DNA from: Bacillota bacterium
GTDB taxonomy: Bacteria > Bacillota > Clostridia > Acetivibrionales > DTU013
Assembly (NCBI GenBank): GCA_023412665.1
Contig: JAEZCA010000002.1
Location: 62,001-126,000 of the forward strand
Direction of reading: 5' to 3'
Length of the DNA: 64,000 nt
Both the position numbers and the translations under genes were made by a program. The notes beneath the pieces were generated by a model. That model saw only the letters and a program-made list of their open reading frames with translations. It was not told the origin of the DNA and did no database searches. This document shows positions 17,808 to 26,334 of the stretch, one piece after another. Numbering within the stretch: position 1 is the stretch's first letter; each line of letters opens with the position of its first letter.

Positions 17808-17970
17808 TAAACCACCTCGTATATATATTCGGACAAATGTTGTTCAGATTTGACCAAGCTATATTCTATTATATATCATTTATAGCAACTATAAAAGGCA
17901 GAGTGAAAATAAATGCGTTTCCACGTGGAAAGGTGTTGAATAAAGACTGGCTGTAATGAACGAAAACAAA

Positions 17971-17996
17971 GAAAGAGAGCCTTTCGACTCTCTTTC
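17971..17996 (-). terminator. Intrinsic terminator after the zinc-ribbon gene
   Basis: GAAAGAGAG and CTCTCTTTC form a 9-bp stem; on the minus strand it is followed by a T-rich stretch. The rest of 17808-18032 holds no gene that I can support. Confidence 0.65.
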
Positions 17997-18032
17997 CTGA
18001 TTTGCGTTTTCAGTGTTGAGGACTGCTGATGC

Positions 18033-18242
18033 TTACCATCTGCCGCCTGCGCTGTAGTTGTTCCTTGACCCGTTGTTGTATCCACCGCTGTTGTTTCTTC
18101 TCTGAGCTTTCTTAGCTCTTCTGCAGTCTGGGCATCTCTGCGGTTCATTCTCGAATCCCTTTTCCTTGTAGAAAGCCTGTTCGCCTTCTGAAAATACGAA
18201 CTCCTGGTTGCAGTCCTTGCAGATCAATGATTTGTCTGACAT
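18033..18242 (-). CDS. Small zinc-ribbon protein
   Basis: 69 residues with two CxxC pairs (CKDC at 9-12 and CPDC at 38-41) spaced for one zinc ribbon, around the motif YKEKGFENEPQRC. The tail is rich in Asn, Gly, Arg and Ser (NNSGGYNNGSRNN), which suggests nucleic-acid binding. This is the common family annotated as a probable zinc-binding domain, often linked to stress genes; the molecular role is unknown. A good AGGAGG-type ribosome site lies upstream. Confidence 0.85.
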   Translation of the reverse strand: MSDKSLICKDCNQEFVFSEGEQAFYKEKGFENEPQRCPDCRRAKKAQRRNNSGGYNNGSRNNYSAGGRW

Positions 18243-18477
18243 TTTTAACTTACCTCCTGATCGATTTGGATTTAACTGATCTAGACTTATTTCTCCACCG
18301 GATCCAAAAAGATAAGGAGGATTAGGTCTACAAACAAATTAAATCTTGCATTTTTTATATCATTTTTATGATACACTGGTATTATACCACGTTTTGAAAA
18401 AACTTACAAGCGTATATTGGAAATACTCGTTTTTGCTTACATATACAGCATAAATATGATGAATATTTCCTAATAGC
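18243..18477. other. Intergenic region, no gene seen
   Basis: AT-rich spacer between the zinc-ribbon and GH18 genes. It must hold the promoter of the zinc-ribbon gene on the minus strand, but no clean -35/-10 pair could be assigned. Confidence 0.4.
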
Positions 18478-19998
18478 CTAGTATATTACTCTTCTGACAA
18501 CGATATCAGCCCTGATGGCAGGCCATAAGCCAGGGTCCTCCATTCCAAGCCTCCATAATGCTACGCCGCTGATTCCCTGCTGCCAGGCCAGGCGCATTTT
18601 TGCAATTATGCTCTCGCTGTTTTCGAACCACACCTCATGGGGGTCACCCTGTTCATCTGTATATGAGAACATTGGGGTCAGCGTATCCTGATCAAAAATT
18701 ATTTCTGCATTGTATTTCTCAGCAAGCCCGGCTGCTATTTCATATGTAGCATATGTGTTTCTTCCTGTAGCTAGGTTGAAATCAAACCCAAATACTGATA
18801 TAGCTGCGACTATTTTGCTTGCCGGCATTTTTGTCAGCGTGTAGCTGATCACCTTGTTCATCCAACCGCTTGACACTACGGGGCCCGGACCACTACCTGG
18901 CCAACCATGCTCGTTGTAAAGCATGACAACAAATTCATCTACAGCGGCACCGATAGCTGAATAGTCAAACGGGTCGGAGAATGGGTTAAAGGGAGGGAAG
19001 TCCCTGATACGAGACGGCACCGAGGCAGACAGGTAATAGCCTCGTGCATGCAAGGCGTCGCCAAGTTCTGTGTAGAACTGGGACAGCCTGGCGCTGTCCT
19101 CCTGGAACACATCCTCTATATCAATGTTGACTCCGTCAAAGCCAAACCTGTCGATCAATGCAATTATATTGTTGATTGCCCTGCTTCTGGACTGCTGGGT
19201 TGCCACCATTGTCTGTACGACTGTCCTGCTGGCCTCCTGGCCACCTGACTCATACAGCAGGTTATGTACCACGGGAATTATCATTAGATTATATCTGTGG
19301 GCAATGGAGACCAGCGTTTCAATTTCATTGTCGGTGAACTCCCCGAATTTTTCTATCGAGCTTGGGTCGTCCCGGTCAAATCTGTACAGGAACAGCGGCA
19401 AAGAGGTCAGACTCGATGTATTGTCGACAAAGGACTGAAAGGAGCCGGGGAGAGCGGGACCTTCTGTTAATGTGTAAAAGCCCAGGATGTCGATTATCGG
19501 CTTTGATCCGTCATAAGTCCTGTAGGTCGCCAGGCCCCGGGATATCCAGCCAGTATTTCCGTTGTGAAGCGAAACCCTCAGCCAGTCCCCGGAGGTTTCG
19601 ATAATTGGCAGCTTTGCTCCTGATGTGACCGACTGGACCGTGCTGTAGTTTGTACCGGGTCCGCTGCGTATGTTAGCTCTGTTAACGTTAACAATGGCTT
19701 CGGTATACTGGGGTATGACCAGGCGCTGTCCGACATCCAGCGCTGTTCCCTGAAGCCTGTTAAGCCGTGTGATGCTTTCTACCAGTGTATCGTACTGCCT
19801 GGCTATACTGTAAAGGGAATCGCCGGGCTGCACTGTGTATGTTATGACCTTGGAGACCTGTATCGGTATAAATAGCATCTGGCCGGGAGTTATCTCATCT
19901 CCTTCGATCTGATTCTGGACAGCAAGCTGCCGGGCCGATACGCCAAACCTTTGTGCAATTGAGTATATTGAATCACCGGATTGTACGGTATACCACAT
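18478..19998 (-). CDS. LysM-LysM-SH3b-GH18 glycosidase (spore cortex/peptidoglycan type)
   Basis: About 506 residues. Two LysM domains (each with YTVQ(S/P)GDS.YSIA, residues about 3-45 and 50-95) bind peptidoglycan. A bacterial SH3 segment follows (VNRANIRSGPGTNYSTVQS), then a GH18 barrel with FDGVNIDIED, which contains the catalytic Glu. This layout matches spore cortex-lytic enzymes of the YaaH/SleL group, with an added SH3b. No signal peptide is present, as in those spore proteins. The ATG at 19998 is spaced correctly from AAAGGTG. It supports a spore-forming host. Confidence 0.88.
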   Translation of the reverse strand: MWYTVQSGDSIYSIAQRFGVSARQLAVQNQIEGDEITPGQMLFIPIQVSKVITYTVQPGDSLYSIARQYDTLVESITRLNRLQGTALDVGQRLVIPQYTEAIVNVNRANIRSGPGTNYSTVQSVTSGAKLPIIETSGDWLRVSLHNGNTGWISRGLATYRTYDGSKPIIDILGFYTLTEGPALPGSFQSFVDNTSSLTSLPLFLYRFDRDDPSSIEKFGEFTDNEIETLVSIAHRYNLMIIPVVHNLLYESGGQEASRTVVQTMVATQQSRSRAINNIIALIDRFGFDGVNIDIEDVFQEDSARLSQFYTELGDALHARGYYLSASVPSRIRDFPPFNPFSDPFDYSAIGAAVDEFVVMLYNEHGWPGSGPGPVVSSGWMNKVISYTLTKMPASKIVAAISVFGFDFNLATGRNTYATYEIAAGLAEKYNAEIIFDQDTLTPMFSYTDEQGDPHEVWFENSESIIAKMRLAWQQGISGVALWRLGMEDPGLWPAIRADIVVRRVIY

Positions 19999-20048
19999 TA
20001 AACTCACCTTTATTCGTTATTGATACACCTATTATATTCAACACCAAT

Positions 20049-20260
20049 GGGGACGGTTCTCACATATATGCAAATGGGGACGGTTCTCACATATATGCAA
20101 GCGGGGACAATTCTCACATATATGCAAATGGGGATGTTTCTCACATATATGCAAATGGGGACGTTTCTCACATATATGCAAGCGGGGACGTTTCTCACAA
20201 TATATATGTGAGAACTGTCCCCAGCAGCATACTCATGTTATAAAAGTGAGAAGCGTCCCC
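20049..20260. repeat. REP-like array: six inverted-orientation copies plus two opposing copies
   Basis: GGGGACGGTTCTCAC-type copies start at 20049, 20076, 20103, 20130, 20157 and 20184, exactly 27 bp apart, with spacers of the type ATATATGCAAAT or ATATATGCAAGC. Opposing copies start at 20208 and 20246. The 20184/20208 pair can form a strong hairpin with a 9-nt loop. Both array edges face gene ends: upstream of the GH18 gene and after the DUF4097 gene. Confidence 0.95.
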
Positions 20261-20279
20261 ACTTTCACCTCTTTCACTT

Positions 20280-21494
20280 TCATTTTATTATTCTGATGTC
20301 ACCGGAGGAGGAAGATATTGTCACGCTGCCACTGCCGTCCCCAACCGTGCCGTTAAGCTCATGCTCATTATCACTGCCGGTTTTAGTTACGGTAACAGGA
20401 AAGTCGGAATTGATTTCTCCCGAACTGGACTTGCATGCTAGCTTAAATCCGGCTGAATCAGGCAGTTTGAGTTTAGTTTCTCCAGAACCTGTCGTTATTT
20501 GTATTATCTGCGGTTTCTCCGAGGATGATAGTGATATGTCGCCGCTGGTTGTTTTAGCACCTATGTTTGTTAAATGGCCCGATACTTTTATTGCACCTGA
20601 GCCGGATTCGAACTTCGTGGTTTCAGTTTTAACGGTGTCAGAGATAATATCACCTGAAGTGGACTTTACATCAAGCTCGGTAAAACTGCCGTTGAAATAG
20701 ACTCTTCCGGAATTTGCTTCAAATTGGGCTTTATCTGCGCTTACTGTCTCGGCCTTTATGTCGCCGCTGGTTGTTTTAACGGCCATGTTTGCAAAATTGC
20801 CGGATATTTTTATTGCGCCTGAGTTGGATTCGAACTTCGAGGTTTCAGCTTCGACAGTTTCAGAAATAATATCACCTGAGGTGGATTTAGCACTAAGCTC
20901 GGTAAAACTGCCCTTGAAATTCATCTTTCCTGAATTTGTATCAAACAGTGCTTTATCAGCATTCATAGCATCGGTGTTTATGTCGCCGGATGACGTTTCT
21001 ATTGATAGCATTTTGACTGAAAACTCATCCGTGGTAACTTGACCCGATGCCGTTTTTATCGCGAAAGATTCGGAATACTGTGATGGAATATATACATCAA
21101 GCTTTAAATTGCTTCTGAAAGATAATACCATTCCATTAACATTATCTTCGATTTTGATAAGCAGCGTATCTCCGTCCTTGGTCATGACTAATTCAGGGTT
21201 AAATGACTTGCTGCTTGAGGAATAGCCTCCGTAAAAATGTGCGTTTACCTCATTGGAATCAGTACTGATCAGCGTTACGTCCGTGCTTGCAGTTTCAACT
21301 CGCATCGTGTTGATTCCTTGCAGAACGGCTTGTTTTTCTACATCGACATTATTTTCGTAAGATTCTAAAACATCAGGATTGAAGCCTGATATTCCATACT
21401 GCATAAAAAACACCACACCGGAGATCAGTCCTGAAACAATAAAGACTATGCCCAGTATAGTAACGAGCTTTTTTGTACTAATATTACCCAACAT
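20280..21494 (-). CDS. DUF4097-family repeat protein, membrane anchored
   Basis: About 404 residues. One membrane helix lies near the N-terminus; the rest is a right-handed beta-solenoid-like DUF4097 domain with recurrent TSGDI and NSG motifs. There are near-identical internal copies of about 50 residues (each with TTSGDI or STSGDI, then ETV.A, KFESNSGAIKISG), so the gene has grown by duplication. Function unknown; the family is typically a cell-envelope protein co-transcribed with PadR and DUF1700 genes, exactly as here. Several ATGs follow AAGGAGA; 21494 has the best spacing, 21503 and 21500 are alternatives. The start overlaps the DUF1700 gene. Confidence 0.87.
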   Translation of the reverse strand: MLGNISTKKLVTILGIVFIVSGLISGVVFFMQYGISGFNPDVLESYENNVDVEKQAVLQGINTMRVETASTDVTLISTDSNEVNAHFYGGYSSSSKSFNPELVMTKDGDTLLIKIEDNVNGMVLSFRSNLKLDVYIPSQYSESFAIKTASGQVTTDEFSVKMLSIETSSGDINTDAMNADKALFDTNSGKMNFKGSFTELSAKSTSGDIISETVEAETSKFESNSGAIKISGNFANMAVKTTSGDIKAETVSADKAQFEANSGRVYFNGSFTELDVKSTSGDIISDTVKTETTKFESGSGAIKVSGHLTNIGAKTTSGDISLSSSEKPQIIQITTGSGETKLKLPDSAGFKLACKSSSGEINSDFPVTVTKTGSDNEHELNGTVGDGSGSVTISSSSGDIRIIK

Positions 21495-22086
21495 ATTCAT
21501 CATTCTCCTTTTTATTATTTCCAATAATATTTATGTTTGCTTTGATATACCCGGCAGTTGCCTTGAGGCACCACCTGGTCAGTTGTATGGTTCCAATTCC
21601 AAAAAGCAGCCCAAATGCTGTTATGCTGATAGATCCAAAGATAAGGATCATCGGGTTTATGTCAGACAAGCCGATCCATGTTGGGAGCAGAGGCTTTAGT
21701 ATTGTTGCCGCAAGTACAGTTATTCCTGATAATGAAAATGAAATTGCTATGGCAAAAAGCGAGACTATTACTGATAAAACTACAGCGAAAATCGGGAGCA
21801 TAAAAATAAGATTAAAAAATCCAAGACTGATTGCGGCGAAAATCGCCCTGAACACATTTACTCCGGAACTTTTATTATGAGCCTGTTGTACTATGTATTC
21901 TGCTCTATACTGTTTTGCATTTGATTTAGGGTCTCCCAGCGACTCGGCGATCTCTTCTTCTGTCTTACCTTGCTCGAGACCGACATCAAAATGCTCTGTG
22001 AAGTCATATATAATCTCATCCTTTGTATCATTAGGAATATTGCCCAAAGCGCTTTTCAGCTTTGTCATATATTCGTTCCTATTCAT
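21484..22086 (-). CDS. DUF1700/HAAS-domain membrane protein
   Basis: 200 residues. The N-terminal HAAS domain (MNRNEYMTKLKSAL, later EEEIAESLGDP) is followed by three or four membrane helices from about residue 80. The family accompanies PadR-like repressors and is thought to take part in envelope stress sensing, possibly as an anti-sigma-like factor. The ATG at 22086 overlaps the padR-like stop (ATGA), and AAAGGAG lies upstream, so translation is coupled. Confidence 0.88.
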   Translation of the reverse strand: MNRNEYMTKLKSALGNIPNDTKDEIIYDFTEHFDVGLEQGKTEEEIAESLGDPKSNAKQYRAEYIVQQAHNKSSGVNVFRAIFAAISLGFFNLIFMLPIFAVVLSVIVSLFAIAISFSLSGITVLAATILKPLLPTWIGLSDINPMILIFGSISITAFGLLFGIGTIQLTRWCLKATAGYIKANINIIGNNKKENDEYVG

Positions 22087-22403
22087 GCGATCATCTCCTT
22101 TCCGATGATATTGTTGACGCCCTCGACAAGCATGAGCCATTCCTTCACCAGCTCATTTTTCGTAGTGATCCCAAGGTTTGTCAGCTTGTAATACTTTCTT
22201 GACGGACCTTCCTGGGACTCCTCAAGGTAAGTGGTCAGATAGCCTTCGTCCTTGAGCCTTTTGAGAAGGGGATATATTGTACCTTCAGCAATCATTATGT
22301 TTTTTGAAATCTCATTGACAAGCTCGTAGCCGTAACAATCCTTATTTGTCAGCATGCTGAGTACGCATAGCTCAAGAACGCCTTTTTTAAGTTGGATGTT
22401 CAT
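22083..22403 (-). CDS. PadR-family transcriptional regulator
   Basis: 106 residues with a winged helix-turn-helix: LCVLSMLTNKDCYGYELVNE, then GTIYPLLKRLKDEGYLTTY, which is diagnostic for PadR. It is the first gene of a three-gene operon with DUF1700 and DUF4097 partners and very likely represses it. GGACGAGG lies upstream of the ATG. Confidence 0.93.
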   Translation of the reverse strand: MNIQLKKGVLELCVLSMLTNKDCYGYELVNEISKNIMIAEGTIYPLLKRLKDEGYLTTYLEESQEGPSRKYYKLTNLGITTKNELVKEWLMLVEGVNNIIGKEMIA

Positions 22404-22448
22404 AATGCCTCGTCCTTTCCCTGAAAGTGTAAATTTATTACCAAGTAC

Positions 22449-22477
22449 ATAATATCACACACTACTAAACAATGCAA
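22449..22477 (-). promoter_or_regulatory. Promoter of the padR-DUF1700-DUF4097 operon
   Basis: On the minus strand: TTGCAT (22472-22477), a 17-bp spacer and TATTAT (22449-22454), 46 bp before the padR ATG. The spacer and flanks contain TAGTA/TACTA half-sites that could be a PadR operator; this is not proven. Confidence 0.6.
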
Positions 22478-22618
22478 GGTACTAAATAAAATTTCTTAGT
22501 CTTCACTTGTACGATAATGATCATGAAATTGTGGAATAATTTGTAAAGGCTGTTCGAAAGGACAAATTCATCAGTAGTTTCAGCAAATTGGCAGCTTTCG
22601 TTCGAGAACTGGTTCTAT

Positions 22619-22895
22619 AAATAACGCATCATTCAAAGAAAAATTTACGATAAGGCGATAATTTGCTACGCAAATTACGCTTAGTAGAAAATTTTTCTTA
22701 CCTCTGCGCGTTTCAACAAGGCTGGTCGCAAGCAGGGCTTACTGTTCGCCTATGCATCCAAGGCGGGAGATATGCTCGCATCGTTTCCTTTCGATTAATC
22801 GAAAGAAAATATCTGAAAGTCCGAATGGTACCCGCCACCAAGCGTTTTACAGCCAGAAGGGCTGAAAATACGCATAGAGGTGGGGCGGTGGCCCA
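22619..22895 (-). repeat. Multi-hairpin dispersed repeat, full copy A
   Basis: About 280 bp, the reverse complement of copy B at 25995-26271, with most positions identical. Four palindromes are kept in both copies: TTTTCAGCCC...GGGCTG, CTTTCGATTAATCGAAAG, GCAAGC..GCTTGC, and AATTTGC..GCAAATT. No open reading frame is conserved between copies. It occupies most of the gap between the padR promoter and the lipoprotein gene. Confidence 0.88.
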
Positions 22896-23003
22896 TCTGT
22901 TGCATTGTTATAGAGTAAAATCTATAGTATTTGCTAAATGAATAGACAATTCTTTACTGTATACGTACTATTCAATATAAAATGAAAAAATGAGGTTGAG
23001 TAT

Positions 23004-23840
23004 ATGAAAAGAATAATTAGTGCGTTTGCAATTCTAGCTGTAATGACGACACTTTTTACCGGTTGCCGATATAGCTTTGATACCGATTTTGATTTTGGAG
23101 GATCAACCGGAAACAGCAGCCAGACAGGTGAGTCTACCATGGATGCATCTGACCTGGAGGAACTCAAGGTGGATGTTGGTGTAGGTCATGTCAAAATTTC
23201 AAAAAGCTCGGATCAAAATGCCGAAATAAAGTACAAAAAGATCATTAGGGGAAACAGCGAACATGTCAAGGAAGTTGCCGACAGTATCATTATCGTGACC
23301 GAAGCTGTTGGTGATAAACTCACTGTGGATGTTCGGACTAAAGATGGAGATTCGGAAGATTTTTGGCAATGGCTGTCAAAAAAATATAGCAACATAAATG
23401 TCTCAGTGGATATTGATATAAAAATACCGGATAACATAGATGCCATTGACGTAAATGTTGGCGTAGGAGATATAGATATTAGTGACCTGAAGGGTAAATA
23501 CAACATAGCCAGCGGCGTCGGCGTCGTGAAAATGAATAATGTTTCTATGGATGATGAATGCACGATCACTACCGGAACCGGTGACATTGATATGGACTGC
23601 AACATTGAAGATGCCGACAGACTGAGTGTACAGTCCGGCGTAGGCAGCATTACTGTTCGAATGCCGAAGGATTCGCATTTTGATCTGGATGCCGTGGCAG
23701 GTGTAGGCAGAATCAAGGGCAGTCTTATCACACCGAACAAGGATGCCTTTGTAGGGGACACACTGAAGCAGAAGGTCAATGGAGGCGGAATCGATCTGGA
23801 AGTGACCGCCGGGACAGGTGATATCATAATAAATAAGTAA
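23004..23840 (+). CDS. DUF4097-like lipoprotein
   Basis: 278 residues with a lipoprotein signal peptide ending in the lipobox FTGC (Cys about residue 22). The mature part shows alternating beta-strand repeats (VNVGVGDIDI, TGTGDIDM, TAGTGDIII), the same kind of solenoid as the DUF4097 protein at 20280-21494, but sequence similarity is limited to the motif. It is probably anchored on the outer face of the membrane. GAGGTTGAG precedes the ATG. Function unknown. The stop is 6 bp before an inverted REP pair that can act as terminator. Confidence 0.85.
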   Translation: MKRIISAFAILAVMTTLFTGCRYSFDTDFDFGGSTGNSSQTGESTMDASDLEELKVDVGVGHVKISKSSDQNAEIKYKKIIRGNSEHVKEVADSIIIVTEAVGDKLTVDVRTKDGDSEDFWQWLSKKYSNINVSVDIDIKIPDNIDAIDVNVGVGDIDISDLKGKYNIASGVGVVKMNNVSMDDECTITTGTGDIDMDCNIEDADRLSVQSGVGSITVRMPKDSHFDLDAVAGVGRIKGSLITPNKDAFVGDTLKQKVNGGGIDLEVTAGTGDIIINK

Positions 23841-23846
23841 TCGTTT

Positions 23847-23913
23847 GGGGACGGTTCTCACCTTTTTATCATTTCCTTGTCAGCAATATGATGAAAAGGT
23901 GAGAACCGTCCCC
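23847..23913. repeat. Inverted pair of REP-like 15-mers (hairpin, possible terminator)
   Basis: GGGGACGGTTCTCAC at 23847-23861 and its perfect complement GTGAGAACCGTCCCC at 23899-23913. The match extends outward and inward (TTGGGG..., ACCTTTTTATCAT against ATGATGAAAAGGT), giving a stem of about 25 bp immediately after the lipoprotein stop codon. Confidence 0.93.
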
Positions 23914-24012
23914 AAATAAATTTTAAATATGAATTGAATAAAGGCCCCTAAAAGTATAAAATATAACAAACGATAATATGGTTTATATTTCCAGTAAAAA
24001 GGGGATTTGAAT

Positions 24013-24933
24013 ATGGGGTTTTTTAAGAACAAATATAATGAGCTTTGGGCAGGATGGAAAATTGTAATAGTTTTAGTTGCGTTTTTACTATCAACACTTT
24101 TGCTTAGTATCATTATTTCAATTGTTTATGGAATACTCGCGGTACTTACGTCAGGGATGACTGATCCTGTCGCACTTACTCAAAGACTGATGAATGACAG
24201 TGTTTTTACTGCCTTATCGGGAATAATGCAAAATGTTGCAGTAATGATTTCAGTAATAGTATTCTGGAAGGTCTTTGATAAGAAGCCTTTAAAGGATATG
24301 GGGCTGTCATCTTTCAAGCATGGATCCAGAGATTTAATTTGCGGCTTGGGACTAGGGGCGGTTACTATTTCTGTTGTATTTGTTGTGTTTCTGCTCTCCG
24401 GTCAGATTAGTGTTGCAAATGATTTCCTCAAACCCAATTTTTCATGGATACTGCTCCTTGATTTGGTCTTGATGATATTTGTCGGTTTTGGAGAGGAAAT
24501 GTTTTCAAGGGGATATTGTATGTCTGTCCTTAGGAAATCAAATGTTATTTTGATTTTTGTTGTGCCAAACCTAATATTCGCCTTGCTCCATATATCTAAC
24601 AATGATTTTAGCTTTATTCCTCTAATTAATATCTTTTTGGTTGGTGTACTTTTTTCACTAATGTTTCTCAGGCGCGGGAACATATGGATGCCTATCGGCT
24701 ACCACATCACCTGGAATTATTTTCAGGGAAGCGTATTCGGTTTGCCGGTTAGCGGTAATGATATCAGAGGGCTATATACATCAAAGCTGTTAAGCGAAAA
24801 CATGTTCAATGGGGGCGGCTTCGGTCCCGAAGGTGGTTTGCTTGTCACTTTGCTTATGGTCGTTAGTATAGTATTATTTTATCTATTATCAAGGAAAAAA
24901 GCGGAGAGCACAACTAAAAACCTGACGATCTAG
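24013..24933 (+). CDS. CPBP-family intramembrane metalloprotease
   Basis: About 306 residues, seven or eight membrane helices, with the three Abi/CPBP motifs: EEMFSRGY (EExxxR), FALLH and HITWN (HxxxN), which bind the metal. Relatives process prenylated or bacteriocin-related proteins, or act in self-immunity; the substrate here is unknown. The ATG at 24013 sits 7 bp after AAGGGGAT; a TTG two codons earlier is less likely. Confidence 0.88.
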   Translation: MGFFKNKYNELWAGWKIVIVLVAFLLSTLLLSIIISIVYGILAVLTSGMTDPVALTQRLMNDSVFTALSGIMQNVAVMISVIVFWKVFDKKPLKDMGLSSFKHGSRDLICGLGLGAVTISVVFVVFLLSGQISVANDFLKPNFSWILLLDLVLMIFVGFGEEMFSRGYCMSVLRKSNVILIFVVPNLIFALLHISNNDFSFIPLINIFLVGVLFSLMFLRRGNIWMPIGYHITWNYFQGSVFGLPVSGNDIRGLYTSKLLSENMFNGGGFGPEGGLLVTLLMVVSIVLFYLLSRKKAESTTKNLTI

Positions 24934-24945
24934 TTAGATTTAATT

Positions 24946-24985
24946 GGGGACGCTTCTCACTTTTTTGATTGGGGACGTTTCTCAC
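24946..24985 (-). repeat. Two REP-like 15-mers, same orientation
   Basis: GGGGACGCTTCTCAC at 24946 and GGGGACGTTTCTCAC at 24971, 25 bp apart, just after the CPBP stop codon. Confidence 0.92.
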
Positions 24986-25126
24986 ATTATCATCATTTTA
25001 TTGGCAGCTTCAATTCTTTGAAGTATATTCGCAAGACTGCGTTATTTGTCATGAGTAAATATAAAAATTTGAAGCACAAATTATGTAAATAACATCATAT
25101 CATATAAAAGTAGATCATTTTAAGAG

Positions 25127-25921
25127 ATGAAAAACATGTCAAATATACAACTGAATATGAAACGGCCTGACTTAATTCAACCCAATAAAATGGAACCAAA
25201 TAAAATGCAACCCAATAAAATGCATTCTGGTGTAATGCAGCCTAATCCATTAGTGTGTCCGATAAAAGTGGTGACTGCTGTTAATTGTAACAACTGTATA
25301 ATGAAAGTTGGCGGAAAGGGAACTGTTAAGGCAGAACCTGATGGAGCTTCGGCAGTGCTGGGCGTTGTTACAGAAAACGTACAACTTGAGAATGCACAGA
25401 ATGAAAATACTCAAAAAATGTCGAATGTAATTGACTCACTAATAAAGAATGGTGTTCCAAGAGAGGATATCAGAACGCAAACTTATCAAATTCAGCCACA
25501 ATATGATTTTGTCAATGGTGAACAGGTGTTTAGGGGCTACCGTGTTGTTCATGAGATCAAGGTAGAAATAAACAATCTAAATATGGCTGGAACAGTTATT
25601 GATGAAGCTGTCAGAGCAGGTGCCAATACTGTAAGTGACATTAACTTCTTTGTATCAAATCCGCAGATATACTATGAAATGGCCTTAAATCAAGCATTAA
25701 GCGATGCGGTATCAAAAGCGGTATCTGTTGGGACCAGGATGAATGTTTATGTTAATCCAGTTCCGTTAAGAATAACAGAAATCACTGCCCCTATAACTGC
25801 TCCTATACCATTTATGTCACTGCAGGCAGCCGGTGCTGCTACGCCAATTCAGCCCGGAATGACCGAAATAACAGCAGTATTGGAGGTCGAATTCGTGTAT
25901 ACATGCAGCAGAGTATATTGA
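25127..25921 (+). CDS. SIMPL-domain (DUF541) protein
   Basis: 264 residues. The N-terminus carries an unusual repeated QPNKM/EPNKM stretch (residues about 19-33). The SIMPL domain follows from about residue 60: VGGKGTVKAEPDGA, then GVPREDIRTQTYQIQPQYD and ALNQALSDAVSKA. Many SIMPL proteins are periplasmic or surface-exposed oligomers, but I see no signal peptide here. Function unknown. An in-frame ATG at 25136 has slightly better spacing from AAGAG and may be the true start. Confidence 0.85.
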   Translation: MKNMSNIQLNMKRPDLIQPNKMEPNKMQPNKMHSGVMQPNPLVCPIKVVTAVNCNNCIMKVGGKGTVKAEPDGASAVLGVVTENVQLENAQNENTQKMSNVIDSLIKNGVPREDIRTQTYQIQPQYDFVNGEQVFRGYRVVHEIKVEINNLNMAGTVIDEAVRAGANTVSDINFFVSNPQIYYEMALNQALSDAVSKAVSVGTRMNVYVNPVPLRITEITAPITAPIPFMSLQAAGAATPIQPGMTEITAVLEVEFVYTCSRVY

Positions 25922-25994
25922 TTTTATCTTAATACTGCAGGCAGATCTCAGCCGTTTGCTAGGAACAAACAGACGTTAATATAACGAGGCGATA

Positions 25995-26271
25995 GATGGC
26001 ACCCCGCCCCACCTCTTTACGTATTTTCAGCCCTTGGGCTGAAAACGCTTGGTGGCGGGTACCGATTTGCCTTTCAGATATTTTCTTTCGATTAATCGAA
26101 AGAAGACAGTGTGAGAATATCTCTAGCCTAGGATGCATATGCGAGCAGCAAGCCCTGCTTGCGACGAGCCTCGTTGAAACGCTCAGAGGAAAGAAAAATT
26201 TCCTACTAAGCGTAATTTGCGTAGCAAATTATCGCCTAATCGGAAATTTTTCTTTGAACGATGCGTTATTA
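25995..26271 (+). repeat. Multi-hairpin dispersed repeat, full copy B
   Basis: The reference copy. In order: a CCGCC/GGCGG-bounded arm with TTTTCAGCCCTTGGGCTGAA, the perfect palindrome CTTTCGATTAATCGAAAG, GCAAGCCCTGCTTGC, and GCGTAATTTGC paired with GCAAATTATCGC, ending ATGCGTTATT. It is inverted relative to copy A, so the two bracket three genes (23.0-25.9 kb). Two REP-like units begin 4 bp after its right end. Confidence 0.88.
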
Positions 26272-26274
26272 AAG

Positions 26275-26326
26275 GTGAGAAGCGTCCCCACAACGCACAG
26301 CATGCAAAAAAGTGAGAAGCGTCCCC
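26275..26326 (+). repeat. Two REP-like 15-mers
   Basis: GTGAGAAGCGTCCCC at 26275 and 26312, between repeat copy B and the end of the hydrogenase-like gene. Confidence 0.93.
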
Positions 26327-26334
26327 TTTACTCG

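Noticed and set aside
20049..20198. CRISPR array or minisatellite coding for a repeat protein
   Set aside because: Spacers are near-identical ATATATGCAA-type and the long frames on both strands are by-products of a 27-bp period; there is no ribosome site.
22663..22941. Protein-coding gene inside repeat copy A
   Set aside because: The frame is not kept in copy B and there is no ribosome site; the region is repeat DNA.
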